A stretch of 22,483 nt of DNA. Source: an uncultured Treponema sp. GTDB lineage: Bacteria > Spirochaetota > Spirochaetia > Treponematales > Treponemataceae. The notes below the pieces were generated by a model. That model saw only the letters and a list, made by a program, of their open reading frames with translations. It ran no database searches and was not told where the DNA came from. Where the stretch lies: positions 1 through 22,483 of the forward strand of contig CALELJ010000063.1 of NCBI GenBank assembly GCA_937902445.1. The letters run 5' to 3'. Both the position numbers and the translations under genes were made by a program. Shown piece after piece: positions 6,953 through 14,869 of this stretch; positions within the stretch are counted from its first letter, which is position 1; every line of letters starts with the position of its first letter.

Positions 6953-8228
6953 GCAGGAAGAAGAAAAGAAAGTCAGATGCCTTCTTATAGGCGCCCCTGA
7001 CAAAAAGAACGGCAACCCGGAACCAAAGGAACTTGAAGGACTCATAAAAACCCTGGACTATGAAGTTGCAGGTGTCATGGTACTTGTCAGAATAGAACCA
7101 ACTCCAGCCTACGGAATCGGAACAGGAAAGGCCCACGAGATTGCCGACAAGGCAAAGGAGCTTTTCGCCGACTGCATAGTATTCGACTGGGAAATAGACC
7201 CTTCCAAACAGCGCAACTGGGAAAAACTTGCCGGCATGCCTGTCTTTGACCGCAACGAAGTCATCATCAGAATTTTTGCACAGCGGGCCCAGACAAAGGA
7301 AGCAAATCTTCAGGTAGAGCTTGCGAAACTTACATATTCACTTCCACGCTTGAGCCACATGTACGGCGACATGGCACGTCAGAGAGGAGGTGCCGTCGGT
7401 AACAAAGGTAGCGGTGAAACACAGCTTGAGCTTGACCGACGTCAGATAGAAGATAAAATCGTCCAGCTCAAAAAGGAACTTGAACAGGTTGAAGTCAACC
7501 GCGGCATCCAGAGAAAGCAGCGCGAACGTACAGCCGCAGCAGGATGTGCCCTTGTAGGTTACACCAATGCAGGAAAATCAAGTCTTCTGAATGCACTCAC
7601 AGGAGCAGACGTTTTTGTCGAGAACAAACTTTTTGCGACTCTTGATCCGACTACAAGAAAGCTGGCCCTTTCCGAAGCAAGCACCGTCCTCATTACAGAC
7701 ACTGTAGGTTTCATTTCAAAACTTCCACATACGCTCATCGACGCCTTCAAGTCGACTCTGGAAGAAGCTGCTCTTGCGGATTTTCTTCTTGTCGTTGTTG
7801 ATGCCGCCGACCCAGACTGTGAAAAACAGTATGAACAGGTAATGAAGGTTCTTGGAGAAATCAAGGCGGATAAAATTCCGCGCATCGTGGTCCTTAACAA
7901 ATACGACAAGGTGAAAGGCAACATTCTTCTTGAATCTCAGCTGAACAATTTCTTCCCGGATGCACTCCATGTCAGTGCAAAAACCCACGAAGGATTTGAA
8001 GACATCATTGCCGTGCTTACGGAAAATCTTCTTGGCGTCCTGCGTTCATTTAAAATTCCTATGGCGAGGGCAGACCTGGTTGAGCTTGCACGCAAAAACG
8101 GAACTATCGAAAAGGAAGAATGGCTTGCCGATGTAGTTGCACTGGAAGCCCGCATACCTGGATCATTTGATGATGAGGGAAAAGCAACGACAAGAACCCT
8201 TGCGCTTTTGAAGGACTACATAATATGA
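6939..8228 (+). CDS. hflX: GTPase HflX
   Basis: A 429-residue ribosome-associated GTPase that binds the large subunit and splits stalled ribosomes in stress. The N-terminal HflX domain contains IGTGKAHEIADKA and VFDWEIDPSKQRNWE, and the linker has the family hallmark RGGAVGNKGSGETQLELDRR followed by a coiled-coil-like helix. The G domain has G1 GYTNAGKSS (from residue 207), DTVGF, NKYD and SAKT. The frame is open to 6801 upstream, but MVELKQEEEKK at 6939 is the correct start because the -10 box ends seven bases before it. An ATG at 6915 would lie upstream of the -10 box. The stop codon overlaps the start of the next gene by four bases (ATGA). Confidence 0.96.
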   Translation: MVELKQEEEKKVRCLLIGAPDKKNGNPEPKELEGLIKTLDYEVAGVMVLVRIEPTPAYGIGTGKAHEIADKAKELFADCIVFDWEIDPSKQRNWEKLAGMPVFDRNEVIIRIFAQRAQTKEANLQVELAKLTYSLPRLSHMYGDMARQRGGAVGNKGSGETQLELDRRQIEDKIVQLKKELEQVEVNRGIQRKQRERTAAAGCALVGYTNAGKSSLLNALTGADVFVENKLFATLDPTTRKLALSEASTVLITDTVGFISKLPHTLIDAFKSTLEEAALADFLLVVVDAADPDCEKQYEQVMKVLGEIKADKIPRIVVLNKYDKVKGNILLESQLNNFFPDALHVSAKTHEGFEDIIAVLTENLLGVLRSFKIPMARADLVELARKNGTIEKEEWLADVVALEARIPGSFDDEGKATTRTLALLKDYII

Positions 8229-8728
8229 AAAGAAAAATCGATGTACTCAACAGGATTCTTGCAATCACAGCCGGAACAATTTCTGCGGCCATAGCAATCG
8301 CGACAATCACTGCATTTGCCGTATCAGGCGGAAATCCAGGAATAAATTACAGACGTGCGGATCCAGATCCTATGAAGATGGCAAATAAAAGCAAGGGGAA
8401 AGATGATGCCGTTGATGCCTTTACAGACATAAGCCAGATCAGAATTCAGACAAGGATTGAATCCGAAGACGAAGAACCTTCCGTAATCGTTGTAACTCCA
8501 TGGTTCTCATATCCTGCAGGAGACCAGCAGCTCTTTGAGGAATTGTCCCAGAAGGAACGCCAGATGAGAGGAATCTTTGCCGGATACTTTTCTTCAAGAA
8601 CATCCAGAGATCTCCTGGACAAGGGTGAAGTAAAGATCAAGGAAGAACTTCTTGATGAAATCAATGCACAGCTTGTCATGGGAAAAATCCGCGCCGTCTA
8701 TTTCAACGACTACATATTCATAAACTGA
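8225..8728 (+). CDS. FliL-like flagellar basal-body-associated protein
   Basis: A 167-residue single-pass membrane protein: short basic N-terminus, transmembrane segment at about residues 11-33, a linker of low complexity, then a folded domain. The C-terminal part, with a helix (QLFEELSQKERQMRGIFAGYF), then a KGEVKIKEELLDEINAQL stretch and an ending IRAVYFNDYIFIN, follows the FliL pattern in which a helix and LR-x-EL-x-x-IN precede a final beta-strand with VYF. FliL surrounds the stator units and affects motor output. It may be a paralogue of the FliL normally encoded with motAB and fliM. Here it is coupled to hflX by an ATGA overlap with no flagellar neighbours, so the role is inferred from the domain alone. 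Confidence 0.7.
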   Translation: MKRKIDVLNRILAITAGTISAAIAIATITAFAVSGGNPGINYRRADPDPMKMANKSKGKDDAVDAFTDISQIRIQTRIESEDEEPSVIVVTPWFSYPAGDQQLFEELSQKERQMRGIFAGYFSSRTSRDLLDKGEVKIKEELLDEINAQLVMGKIRAVYFNDYIFIN

Positions 8729-8729
8729 T

Positions 8730-8754
8730 CCTTCAATTGTTGAAAGCGTTTTTT
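8730..8754 (+). terminator. Weak intrinsic terminator after the fliL-like gene
   Basis: Short stem TTCAA/TTGAA (8732-8736 with 8740-8744) with a three-base loop, then GCG and six T (8749-8754). The stem is short and AU-rich, so the strength is doubtful. Confidence 0.4.
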
Positions 8755-8768
8755 GACGGTCCACTTAA

Positions 8769-8797
8769 TTGTTTTTTTCCGGTTTATTGTCTATTAT
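8769..8797 (+). promoter_or_regulatory. Promoter of purD
   Basis: TTGTTT (8769-8774), a 17-base spacer and TATTAT (8792-8797). The predicted first transcribed base, seven after the -10 box, is exactly the A of the purD ATG at 8804. The same -35, spacer and -10-to-ATG distance are found before mnmG. Confidence 0.65.
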
Positions 8798-8803
8798 AGC
8801 GGC

Positions 8804-10117
8804 ATGAAAGTTATAGTTGTAGGAAACGGTGGACGTGAACATGCCATTGCCTGGAAACTGGCACAGAGCAGTTCAGTTGAAGAAGTAATCTGTACTCCTG
8901 GTAACGGCGGTACAGCTTTTGAAAATAAATGCCGCAACGTAGAAGGCAAGTCCCACGATGACTTCATCAGGATCGCAAAAGAAAACGGATGTGATCTTTG
9001 TGTAGTCGGACCTGAAGATCCTCTTTGCGCAGGTCTTGCAGACAGATTCTGGTCAGAAGGAATTCCAACAGTCGGAACAAAGCAGCTTCCTGCACAGCTT
9101 GAAGGCAGCAAGGATTTTGCAAAGAACTTCATGCACAAATACGGAGTTGCCTGCGCAGACAACAAGACATTCACAGACAAAGCGGAAGCCCTCGCCTATG
9201 TAAAGGAACACGGTGCTCCAATCGTTCTCAAGGCTGACGGTCTTGCTGCTGGAAAGGGTGTCGTAGTCGCCCTCAACATGGATGACGCACTCAAAGCTGT
9301 TGAAGAACTTATGGATGGTGCTCTCGTTGGTGATGCAGGACGCAAACTTGTAATCGAAGAATACATGCGCGGAGTTGAGATTTCAATTCTCGGTGCCGTC
9401 TCAGTAAATCCGGAACTTACAGCAGCCGGAAAATCCTGTATCGTTCCTTTCATGAGCGCCCGTGACCACAAGAGACTTCTTGACGGAGCAAAAGGACCAA
9501 ACACAGGCGGAATGGGTGCAATCTGTCCAGTTGATGATGTTACTGACGAAATTCTTGCACAGTTCAACAAGAACATTCTTGAACCAACCCTCAAGGGAAT
9601 CCAGTCAGAAGGATGGGATTACAGGGGATTCATTTTCTTTGGTCTCATGATCACAAAAGAAGGTCCTAAGGTCATCGAGTACAACGTTCGTCTTGGAGAT
9701 CCTGAAACTCAGGCAGTACTTCCTTTGATGGATTTTGATTTCGCAGCAATGTGCAAGGCTGTTACAGACGGAACTCTGAAAGACTTCAAGACAGCATGGA
9801 AGCCGGGTTATGTTGTTGCCCCTGTTGCCGTAAGTGGTGGATATCCAAAGGCATACAAGAAGGGAATGACAATCAAGATCGACACTGAAAAAGTTGAACA
9901 GACAGGGGCAAAGGTTTTCTTTGCCGGAGCAATGGAAGACAGAAGATCCCAGGGCGGAATCGTTACAAACGGTGGACGTGTACTTGCATGTTCAGCCCAG
10001 GCAGACACTTTCGATGAAGCATGGAAGAAGGCATACGCTGCCATAGAGCACGTAAGCTTCGACGGAATGTTCTACAGAAAGGATATAGGTCTTCCCGGGG
10101 CTGCTGAGTCCAACTAA
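8804..10117 (+). CDS. purD: Phosphoribosylamine-glycine ligase (GAR synthetase)
   Basis: A 437-residue ATP-grasp enzyme that joins glycine to 5-phosphoribosylamine with ATP, the second step of de novo purine synthesis. Visible landmarks are the opening MKVIVVGNGGREHAIAWKL, ATP-grasp segments VLKADGLAAGKGV and VIEEYMRGVEISIL, the PurD signature RDHKRLLDGAKGPNTGGMG, and the metal-binding YNVRLGDPETQ. Length is normal. The frame extends 17 codons upstream, but the true start is 8804, where the GNGGREHA fold begins immediately. There is no Shine-Dalgarno sequence. It is a single-gene unit with no other pur genes nearby. It ends with TAA directly against the stop codon of convergent uppP. Confidence 0.97.
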   Translation: MKVIVVGNGGREHAIAWKLAQSSSVEEVICTPGNGGTAFENKCRNVEGKSHDDFIRIAKENGCDLCVVGPEDPLCAGLADRFWSEGIPTVGTKQLPAQLEGSKDFAKNFMHKYGVACADNKTFTDKAEALAYVKEHGAPIVLKADGLAAGKGVVVALNMDDALKAVEELMDGALVGDAGRKLVIEEYMRGVEISILGAVSVNPELTAAGKSCIVPFMSARDHKRLLDGAKGPNTGGMGAICPVDDVTDEILAQFNKNILEPTLKGIQSEGWDYRGFIFFGLMITKEGPKVIEYNVRLGDPETQAVLPLMDFDFAAMCKAVTDGTLKDFKTAWKPGYVVAPVAVSGGYPKAYKKGMTIKIDTEKVEQTGAKVFFAGAMEDRRSQGGIVTNGGRVLACSAQADTFDEAWKKAYAAIEHVSFDGMFYRKDIGLPGAAESN

Positions 10118-10969
10118 TTAAAAACAGACAAGTCCAATTACACCGACTGGAATAAGGTAGGCGGCAAACCATTGCAGCCTGCCTTTTTTTATCAGCTTCA
10201 TAAGAACGGCAAGTGCGAAATAACCGCTTGCGAATGCTACGGTACATCCAAGTACAATCTGTGCGATACCACAGGTTGAAGCAACTTCTCCAAGATCTTT
10301 CAGTTCAAGAAGGAAGGCTCCAAGAATTGCCGGAATCGAGGCGATGAATGAAAATTCACCGGCAGTATTGCGGTTAACTCCACAGAAAAGAGCACCGGCA
10401 ATAGTCGACCCGCTTCTTGAAATTCCCGGAAGAGTTCCGATGCCCTGAGCAAGTCCGATTGCAAGGGACTGCAAGAGAGTCGGAGCTTTCAATTCGGCTG
10501 GGACAGTTCCGTCGTCAGAAACATCTGATTTTTTCTTTTCAATGATTCCAGAAAGAACAAGAATGACCGCTGTGACTATGAGTCCTGCACATGTAACCTT
10601 AATCGAAATTACATCATCATCAATGAGTTTTTTTGTAACCACGCCAATGACACCGGTCACAAAAGTCGTGGCAATAACTGCGATAATGTAGGAACGGTCA
10701 TTATTGCGCAAGGCAAGCTGGGTTTCCGTAAGACCATCTTTCTTTACGAACAGTCCTGCAAATGCAACTATGAGCTGACAAAGTTTTTTTCTGAAGAAAA
10801 TGCAGACAGCTGCAAGAGTTGCAAGATGAAGCATGACATCATACAAAAGCGGAACTTCCTCAAGGTCAAAAAGAAATTGAACGATCTTTAAGTGGCCGCT
10901 TGATGAGATTGGAAGAAATTCTGCGATTCCCTGCAGAAGACCTAAAAGAATTGATTGTAGAATAGTCAT
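10118..10969 (-). CDS. uppP: Undecaprenyl-diphosphate phosphatase (BacA/UppP)
   Basis: A 283-residue integral membrane enzyme that dephosphorylates undecaprenyl diphosphate, recycling the lipid carrier for peptidoglycan and other envelope polymers. Both family motifs are present: the first inside GLLQGIAEFLPISSSGH (residues 10-26) and PGISRSGS at about residues 180-187, carrying the conserved Glu, Ser and Arg residues. Multiple hydrophobic helices fit the fold, with a charged loop around residues 145-160. The start has CAGGA five bases upstream. The stop codon abuts the purD stop with no gap. A promoter lies in the 48-base gap after mnmE, so uppP is probably its own unit, with possible read-through from mnmE. 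Confidence 0.96.
   Translation of the reverse strand: MTILQSILLGLLQGIAEFLPISSSGHLKIVQFLFDLEEVPLLYDVMLHLATLAAVCIFFRKKLCQLIVAFAGLFVKKDGLTETQLALRNNDRSYIIAVIATTFVTGVIGVVTKKLIDDDVISIKVTCAGLIVTAVILVLSGIIEKKKSDVSDDGTVPAELKAPTLLQSLAIGLAQGIGTLPGISRSGSTIAGALFCGVNRNTAGEFSFIASIPAILGAFLLELKDLGEVASTCGIAQIVLGCTVAFASGYFALAVLMKLIKKGRLQWFAAYLIPVGVIGLVCF
10159..10190 (+). terminator. purD terminator embedded antisense in the 3' end of uppP
   Basis: Plus-strand stem AGGCGGC (10159-10165) with GCCTGCCT (10177-10184, one bulged T), loop of eleven bases, followed by seven T including the last stem base (10184-10190). It lies 42 bases past the purD stop, wholly within the C-terminal codons of uppP. Confidence 0.65.
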
Positions 10970-10980
10970 ATGATCCTGTT

Positions 10981-11009
10981 CCTATATATAGATTTCAGTT
11001 TTGTTTCAA
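10981..11009 (-). promoter_or_regulatory. Candidate uppP promoter
   Basis: On the minus strand TTGAAA (11009-11004) followed by an alternating TATATATA run (10990-10983). Spacing is 15 to the best hexamer TATATA, or 17 to TATAGG. It lies between the mnmE stop and the uppP start. Confidence 0.45.
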
Positions 11010-11017
11010 AACCCTTG

Positions 11018-12412
11018 TCATTTTCCAACACAGAATCTTGAAAAGATATTTCCCAGAACATCGTCCGGAGTTACATCGCCGGTAACTTCACCCAGGCTGT
11101 CCAGGGCATCCTCAAGATCCTGAACAACCGCATCAAGGCCATATTCGCCGGTCGATGCGATTTCAAGTGCATGGGTGACACGTTCAAGAGCTTCTTCAAC
11201 GGATTTTTTCTGGCGTTCAGATCCAAGGCCGGCATGGTCGCTTTCTGTTCCGTTTCCTGAAAGGATTATTTCTTTTGTGGCTGCGACAAGTTCTGCAATG
11301 CCCGTACCATCCTTCGCAGAAATTCTTACTGTATTTTTCCATGAACCATCTGTTGGAATTACAACATTTATACCGGCATCACATTTATTCAGGACAAGAA
11401 TTACCGGTACATTTTTCTGATCTTCAATGTAATCAATATCTTCCTGTGAAATTCCATTGCTGCTGTCTATAAGATACAGAATTACATCTGCTTCCTCCGA
11501 CAGATCCCTGGTAAGCTCGACGCCACGGGCTTCTATGACATCATCGGTTTTTCTAAGACCTGCGGTGTCAAAAAGGCGGACTGGAATACCACCAAAATCG
11601 GCATAGCTTTCAATCCAGTCACGTGTAGTTCCTTCAATATTGCTTACAATGGCCCTCTCTTCCTTCAAAAGAGTATTGAAGAGACTTGATTTTCCGGCAT
11701 TGGTTTTACCGCACAAAACTACACGTGCACCGTCCTGATACAGTTTTTCACTTTTCCATGACAACGAAAGCTGATTGAGTCTTTCCTTAACCACCACAAG
11801 AGGTGCGGAATCAAAACAGTCAGCAATATTTTCCTCATCTTCAGGATATTCAATCTCAACTTCGATATTGCCAAGAACATCAACTATGCTTTTCTTTATG
11901 GAATCGATGAATTCAAAAAGATTTCCAGAAAGACGTCCTGCGGCACGGCCTCGTCCAGCATCAGTCTTGCTGTCAATGATTTCTTTTACAGCCTCGGCCC
12001 TTGTAAGATCGGTCTTTCCGTTTATGTAGGCACGGAAAGTGTATTCACCGCGTTCCGCCTGTCTGAAGCCATTTTCAAGCATCAGATTATATACGGCAGT
12101 CACGACTGAAACGCCACCGTGACAGAAAAATTCCACCATATCTTCGCCTGTAAAGGATTTTGGAGCACGATATACTGCTGCCATAACCTCATCGATGCGG
12201 TTGCTCTCTTTTGGACGGGAGGGGTCTACTATCCATCCATAGACAAGAGTATTGCCCTGAGCTTCATTCAGGGCCTTTGGACGGGAAAAGATTTTTGATG
12301 CAAGTTCAATGGAGTTTTTGCCGCTGGCCCTGACAATTCCAATCGCACTTGGAACCAGCGCAGTAGCAATAGCGGCAATTGGTTCTTCCGGAGTATATCC
12401 TGTATTATTCAT
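11018..12412 (-). CDS. mnmE: tRNA modification GTPase MnmE
   Basis: A 464-residue GTPase that, with MnmG, installs the (carboxymethyl)aminomethyl group on the wobble uridine of certain tRNAs. The N-terminal folate-binding domain begins IAAIATALVPSAIGIVRASG and contains the FTGEDMVEFFCHGG region. The central helical domain carries the G domain with G1 GKTNAGKSS (from residue 235), EGTTRD, DTAGLR and NKCD. The C-terminus ends FCVGK, the conserved catalytic Cys motif of the family. The ATG overlaps the end of the upstream gene by eight bases, so translation is coupled to it. Its partner mnmG is encoded about 9 kb away on the same strand. Confidence 0.97.
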   Translation of the reverse strand: MNNTGYTPEEPIAAIATALVPSAIGIVRASGKNSIELASKIFSRPKALNEAQGNTLVYGWIVDPSRPKESNRIDEVMAAVYRAPKSFTGEDMVEFFCHGGVSVVTAVYNLMLENGFRQAERGEYTFRAYINGKTDLTRAEAVKEIIDSKTDAGRGRAAGRLSGNLFEFIDSIKKSIVDVLGNIEVEIEYPEDEENIADCFDSAPLVVVKERLNQLSLSWKSEKLYQDGARVVLCGKTNAGKSSLFNTLLKEERAIVSNIEGTTRDWIESYADFGGIPVRLFDTAGLRKTDDVIEARGVELTRDLSEEADVILYLIDSSNGISQEDIDYIEDQKNVPVILVLNKCDAGINVVIPTDGSWKNTVRISAKDGTGIAELVAATKEIILSGNGTESDHAGLGSERQKKSVEEALERVTHALEIASTGEYGLDAVVQDLEDALDSLGEVTGDVTPDDVLGNIFSRFCVGK

Positions 12413-14825
12413 GGTTCACTACCGGAAAAGGTTCCACCCTAAGGAAACCACGTTTGCTTGGCACAGGCTTGTCGTAGTCTTCCTGCTCCAGAACTGTATT
12501 CCATACAGAAAGCATCTCATCGGAACTGAAACCACGTGAATCATCACCGGAAGCGACACCGTCGGTACTGTCTGTGCCGTTCCCCATGCTGAATGCCGGG
12601 ATACGTGTCTGCTTTGCGGCTTCATTATGATGCCATGGAGAAAGCACGGAATCTTCAGGATCCGGACTGATGTCCTCATAGTATCCGCCAGAATTGTTCC
12701 AGTACATGTATCCTCTGTCTACACCGTCGCGGACACCGTAGACTTCACGGCTGACGTAGTTCTTGTCGTAATATTTTCTGTCGTAACGTACTCCCATGTA
12801 GAAGGCCTGAAGCCATGGACGTACTACGATTCTGTTCCTGCCGATAACAGTATTTCTGTATGAACCGAAGAAGAAAATTCTATATGGGCGCTCCTCGTAT
12901 GGAGAGTAGTCAAGGAAGCTCTGCTCAAAATGGGACGGATAGAACATAGGGCAGATTACGTCGACATATTCGCTCATGAGTTCAACGTCCTGTCCGGTTC
13001 TTGTTCCGGAACGATACCATCCGTTTGCTCCGTAGATATCGATTCCAATAGGAGCGTCGATATTTTTTCTTGCATATGAAAGGAAGGAAACGAGAGCACT
13101 TTCCTTGTCCATTCCCTTGTCCTTCCATCTATAGGATGCTGAGCCCATGTTTATTCCGTCTGTAGGGAAACGGATATAGTCAAACTGGATTTCATCGAAT
13201 CCACGCTTGATGAGTTCCTTTGCGATTTCAACATTATATTCCCAGACTTCCTCGCTGTAAGGATCAACCCAGTTTTCGTCATAGTAGTTAGCTTTCTGGC
13301 CCGTTACAGTTCCGTCTTCAGAAACAATATCCTCATAACCACGGATTCCAACCCAAGGAGTATTTGTCTTGTAATTCCAGACAGCATATTTTCCTTTTCC
13401 GTAGCCTGCAAGATTTCTGTCCTTGAAAACTACGATACGGCCGATGAGATAGGTTCCGTCTTTCTTGAATTCATTTACAAGTTTGTCCACGTCGATCTTG
13501 TAACCTGTAACCTTTCCCTTTTCCTTGAGAAGAGGACTTTCAGGTTCAAAACGAAGAAGACCATAGTCATCCTTCATGTCGATGACAACGGAATTCAACT
13601 TGTTGTCATTTACAATTTTTCTGTACTTTGCAATACCGGCGTCATTTCTCAACTGATAGACCGATGAATACACAGCCTTCTTTTTGTTGGCGGTTTCTCC
13701 CCATGGAGTGAGAATGACATCAGGGTTGAGGAGCCACAATTCATTCAGCTGAAGAGGTGTATCAAGGCCACACACAACTTTTGGAATGTATGCGGCATTG
13801 ACGATTGAATGGGCAGCGTTCAGTCTGTGTCTCCACGAGGCATAGTTATCAAGCTCCTGGACCTCTCCATTTTCAAGTGAGAATGTTCCAACTTTTCCCA
13901 GAGTTGAATAGACGATTTTTGAACCGCTCTGGCACATGCCATCAATAGTGTCCGTCTGCTCTTCCCCGTGATAAACTTTTTCGCCACGCTTGTCTTTCCA
14001 GTTAAACCTGTAGATATTTGGAAGGAATGTCTGCGCAAGATAAACTTCCGCAAAATAATTTCCCTGATCGTCCCTGCACATTACAGGAAGGATGTCAGAA
14101 ATTTCATCTACCTGAGTCATGCTCGGCATTGCGGCAAACCCTGCACTTACATCAACCCATGCAGGCTTTTTTGCGTCAGCCCTGTAATAGCTTAATCCAT
14201 AGATTGGATGGGACATAAAAACTACAAGTTCACTGCCGGTGACTGCCCCCGCTTTATCATATACAGGCATATGAGAAACAGCGACTGCCTTTACGCCCGC
14301 CGTATATCTGCTTGCTGATCCGATGTTTGTCCAGTTCTGTCCTCCATCCCTCGTAAGGAAAATTGAATCCTTTGTTGCTGTAACGAGAATGTCCGGATTG
14401 AATGGATCTGAACCGATATCTTTCAAAAGGGCAGCTTTCTGCTCAAGTGTTTTCTGAAGACCGTCATAGGATTTTACCGTGAGGAACGGGAGTCCGTTGT
14501 TCCTTTCCGAGAAATTCTCAAGATCTGACGATGTAATGACTCCTTTGTCAGTAACAAAAAACCATCTGGCGCTTGTCTTTAAAATTCTGTCTACCTTGCC
14601 TTCCGTCCACAGTGGTTCCGCAGATCCGTTGGAAAGGATTTTAAAAAGTCCATTGTCTGTTCCAAGCAGGAATGGAGTTCCGTCTTTATCCTTTTCCTTG
14701 AATGTCGACTTTTTTTCCGGGAGATTTTCCGGCAACTGATATAAAGGTTTTGTCTGAGCAAACAATGATCCTGATGCTAAAAATGCTGAAAATGCCAAAC
14801 ACAATTTTAAAGAGATAGTTTTCAT
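12405..14825 (-). CDS. Exported protein with propeller-like N-terminus and DUF4015 glycosidase-like domain
   Basis: An 806-residue secreted protein. A signal peptide covers residues 1-23 (ending SLFA). The N-terminal third looks like a beta-propeller: it carries an Asp-box at about 158-166 (TRDGGQNWT) and other BNR-like strands such as LLGTDNGLFKI. From about residue 370 the sequence matches the putative glycoside hydrolase family DUF4015, a TIM-barrel group: NSVVIDMKDDYG near 410, FDEIQFDYIRFPTDG near 545 and DVICPMFYPSHF near 620. The Asp in the second block is a candidate acid/base. A polar C-terminal tail of about 80 residues follows. Substrate unknown, plausibly a surface or peptidoglycan-linked polysaccharide. 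The end overlaps mnmE by eight bases. No clear Shine-Dalgarno sequence precedes the ATG, which lies 44 bases after the lipoprotein gene. Confidence 0.85.
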   Translation of the reverse strand: MKTISLKLCLAFSAFLASGSLFAQTKPLYQLPENLPEKKSTFKEKDKDGTPFLLGTDNGLFKILSNGSAEPLWTEGKVDRILKTSARWFFVTDKGVITSSDLENFSERNNGLPFLTVKSYDGLQKTLEQKAALLKDIGSDPFNPDILVTATKDSIFLTRDGGQNWTNIGSASRYTAGVKAVAVSHMPVYDKAGAVTGSELVVFMSHPIYGLSYYRADAKKPAWVDVSAGFAAMPSMTQVDEISDILPVMCRDDQGNYFAEVYLAQTFLPNIYRFNWKDKRGEKVYHGEEQTDTIDGMCQSGSKIVYSTLGKVGTFSLENGEVQELDNYASWRHRLNAAHSIVNAAYIPKVVCGLDTPLQLNELWLLNPDVILTPWGETANKKKAVYSSVYQLRNDAGIAKYRKIVNDNKLNSVVIDMKDDYGLLRFEPESPLLKEKGKVTGYKIDVDKLVNEFKKDGTYLIGRIVVFKDRNLAGYGKGKYAVWNYKTNTPWVGIRGYEDIVSEDGTVTGQKANYYDENWVDPYSEEVWEYNVEIAKELIKRGFDEIQFDYIRFPTDGINMGSASYRWKDKGMDKESALVSFLSYARKNIDAPIGIDIYGANGWYRSGTRTGQDVELMSEYVDVICPMFYPSHFEQSFLDYSPYEERPYRIFFFGSYRNTVIGRNRIVVRPWLQAFYMGVRYDRKYYDKNYVSREVYGVRDGVDRGYMYWNNSGGYYEDISPDPEDSVLSPWHHNEAAKQTRIPAFSMGNGTDSTDGVASGDDSRGFSSDEMLSVWNTVLEQEDYDKPVPSKRGFLRVEPFPVVNHE

Positions 14826-14869
14826 GTTCTAATTTTCGGCAGCAGAATAAAAAAATTTAGAGAATCTTT

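Noticed and set aside
8753..8803. 17-codon N-terminal extension of purD
   Set aside because: It would begin in the T tract of the preceding terminator and contain the purD -10 box. The conserved PurD fold starts at 8804.
9196..9594. 132-codon minus-strand frame inside purD
   Set aside because: Antisense to an unambiguous enzyme gene, with Ser/Pro/Arg-rich shadow composition.
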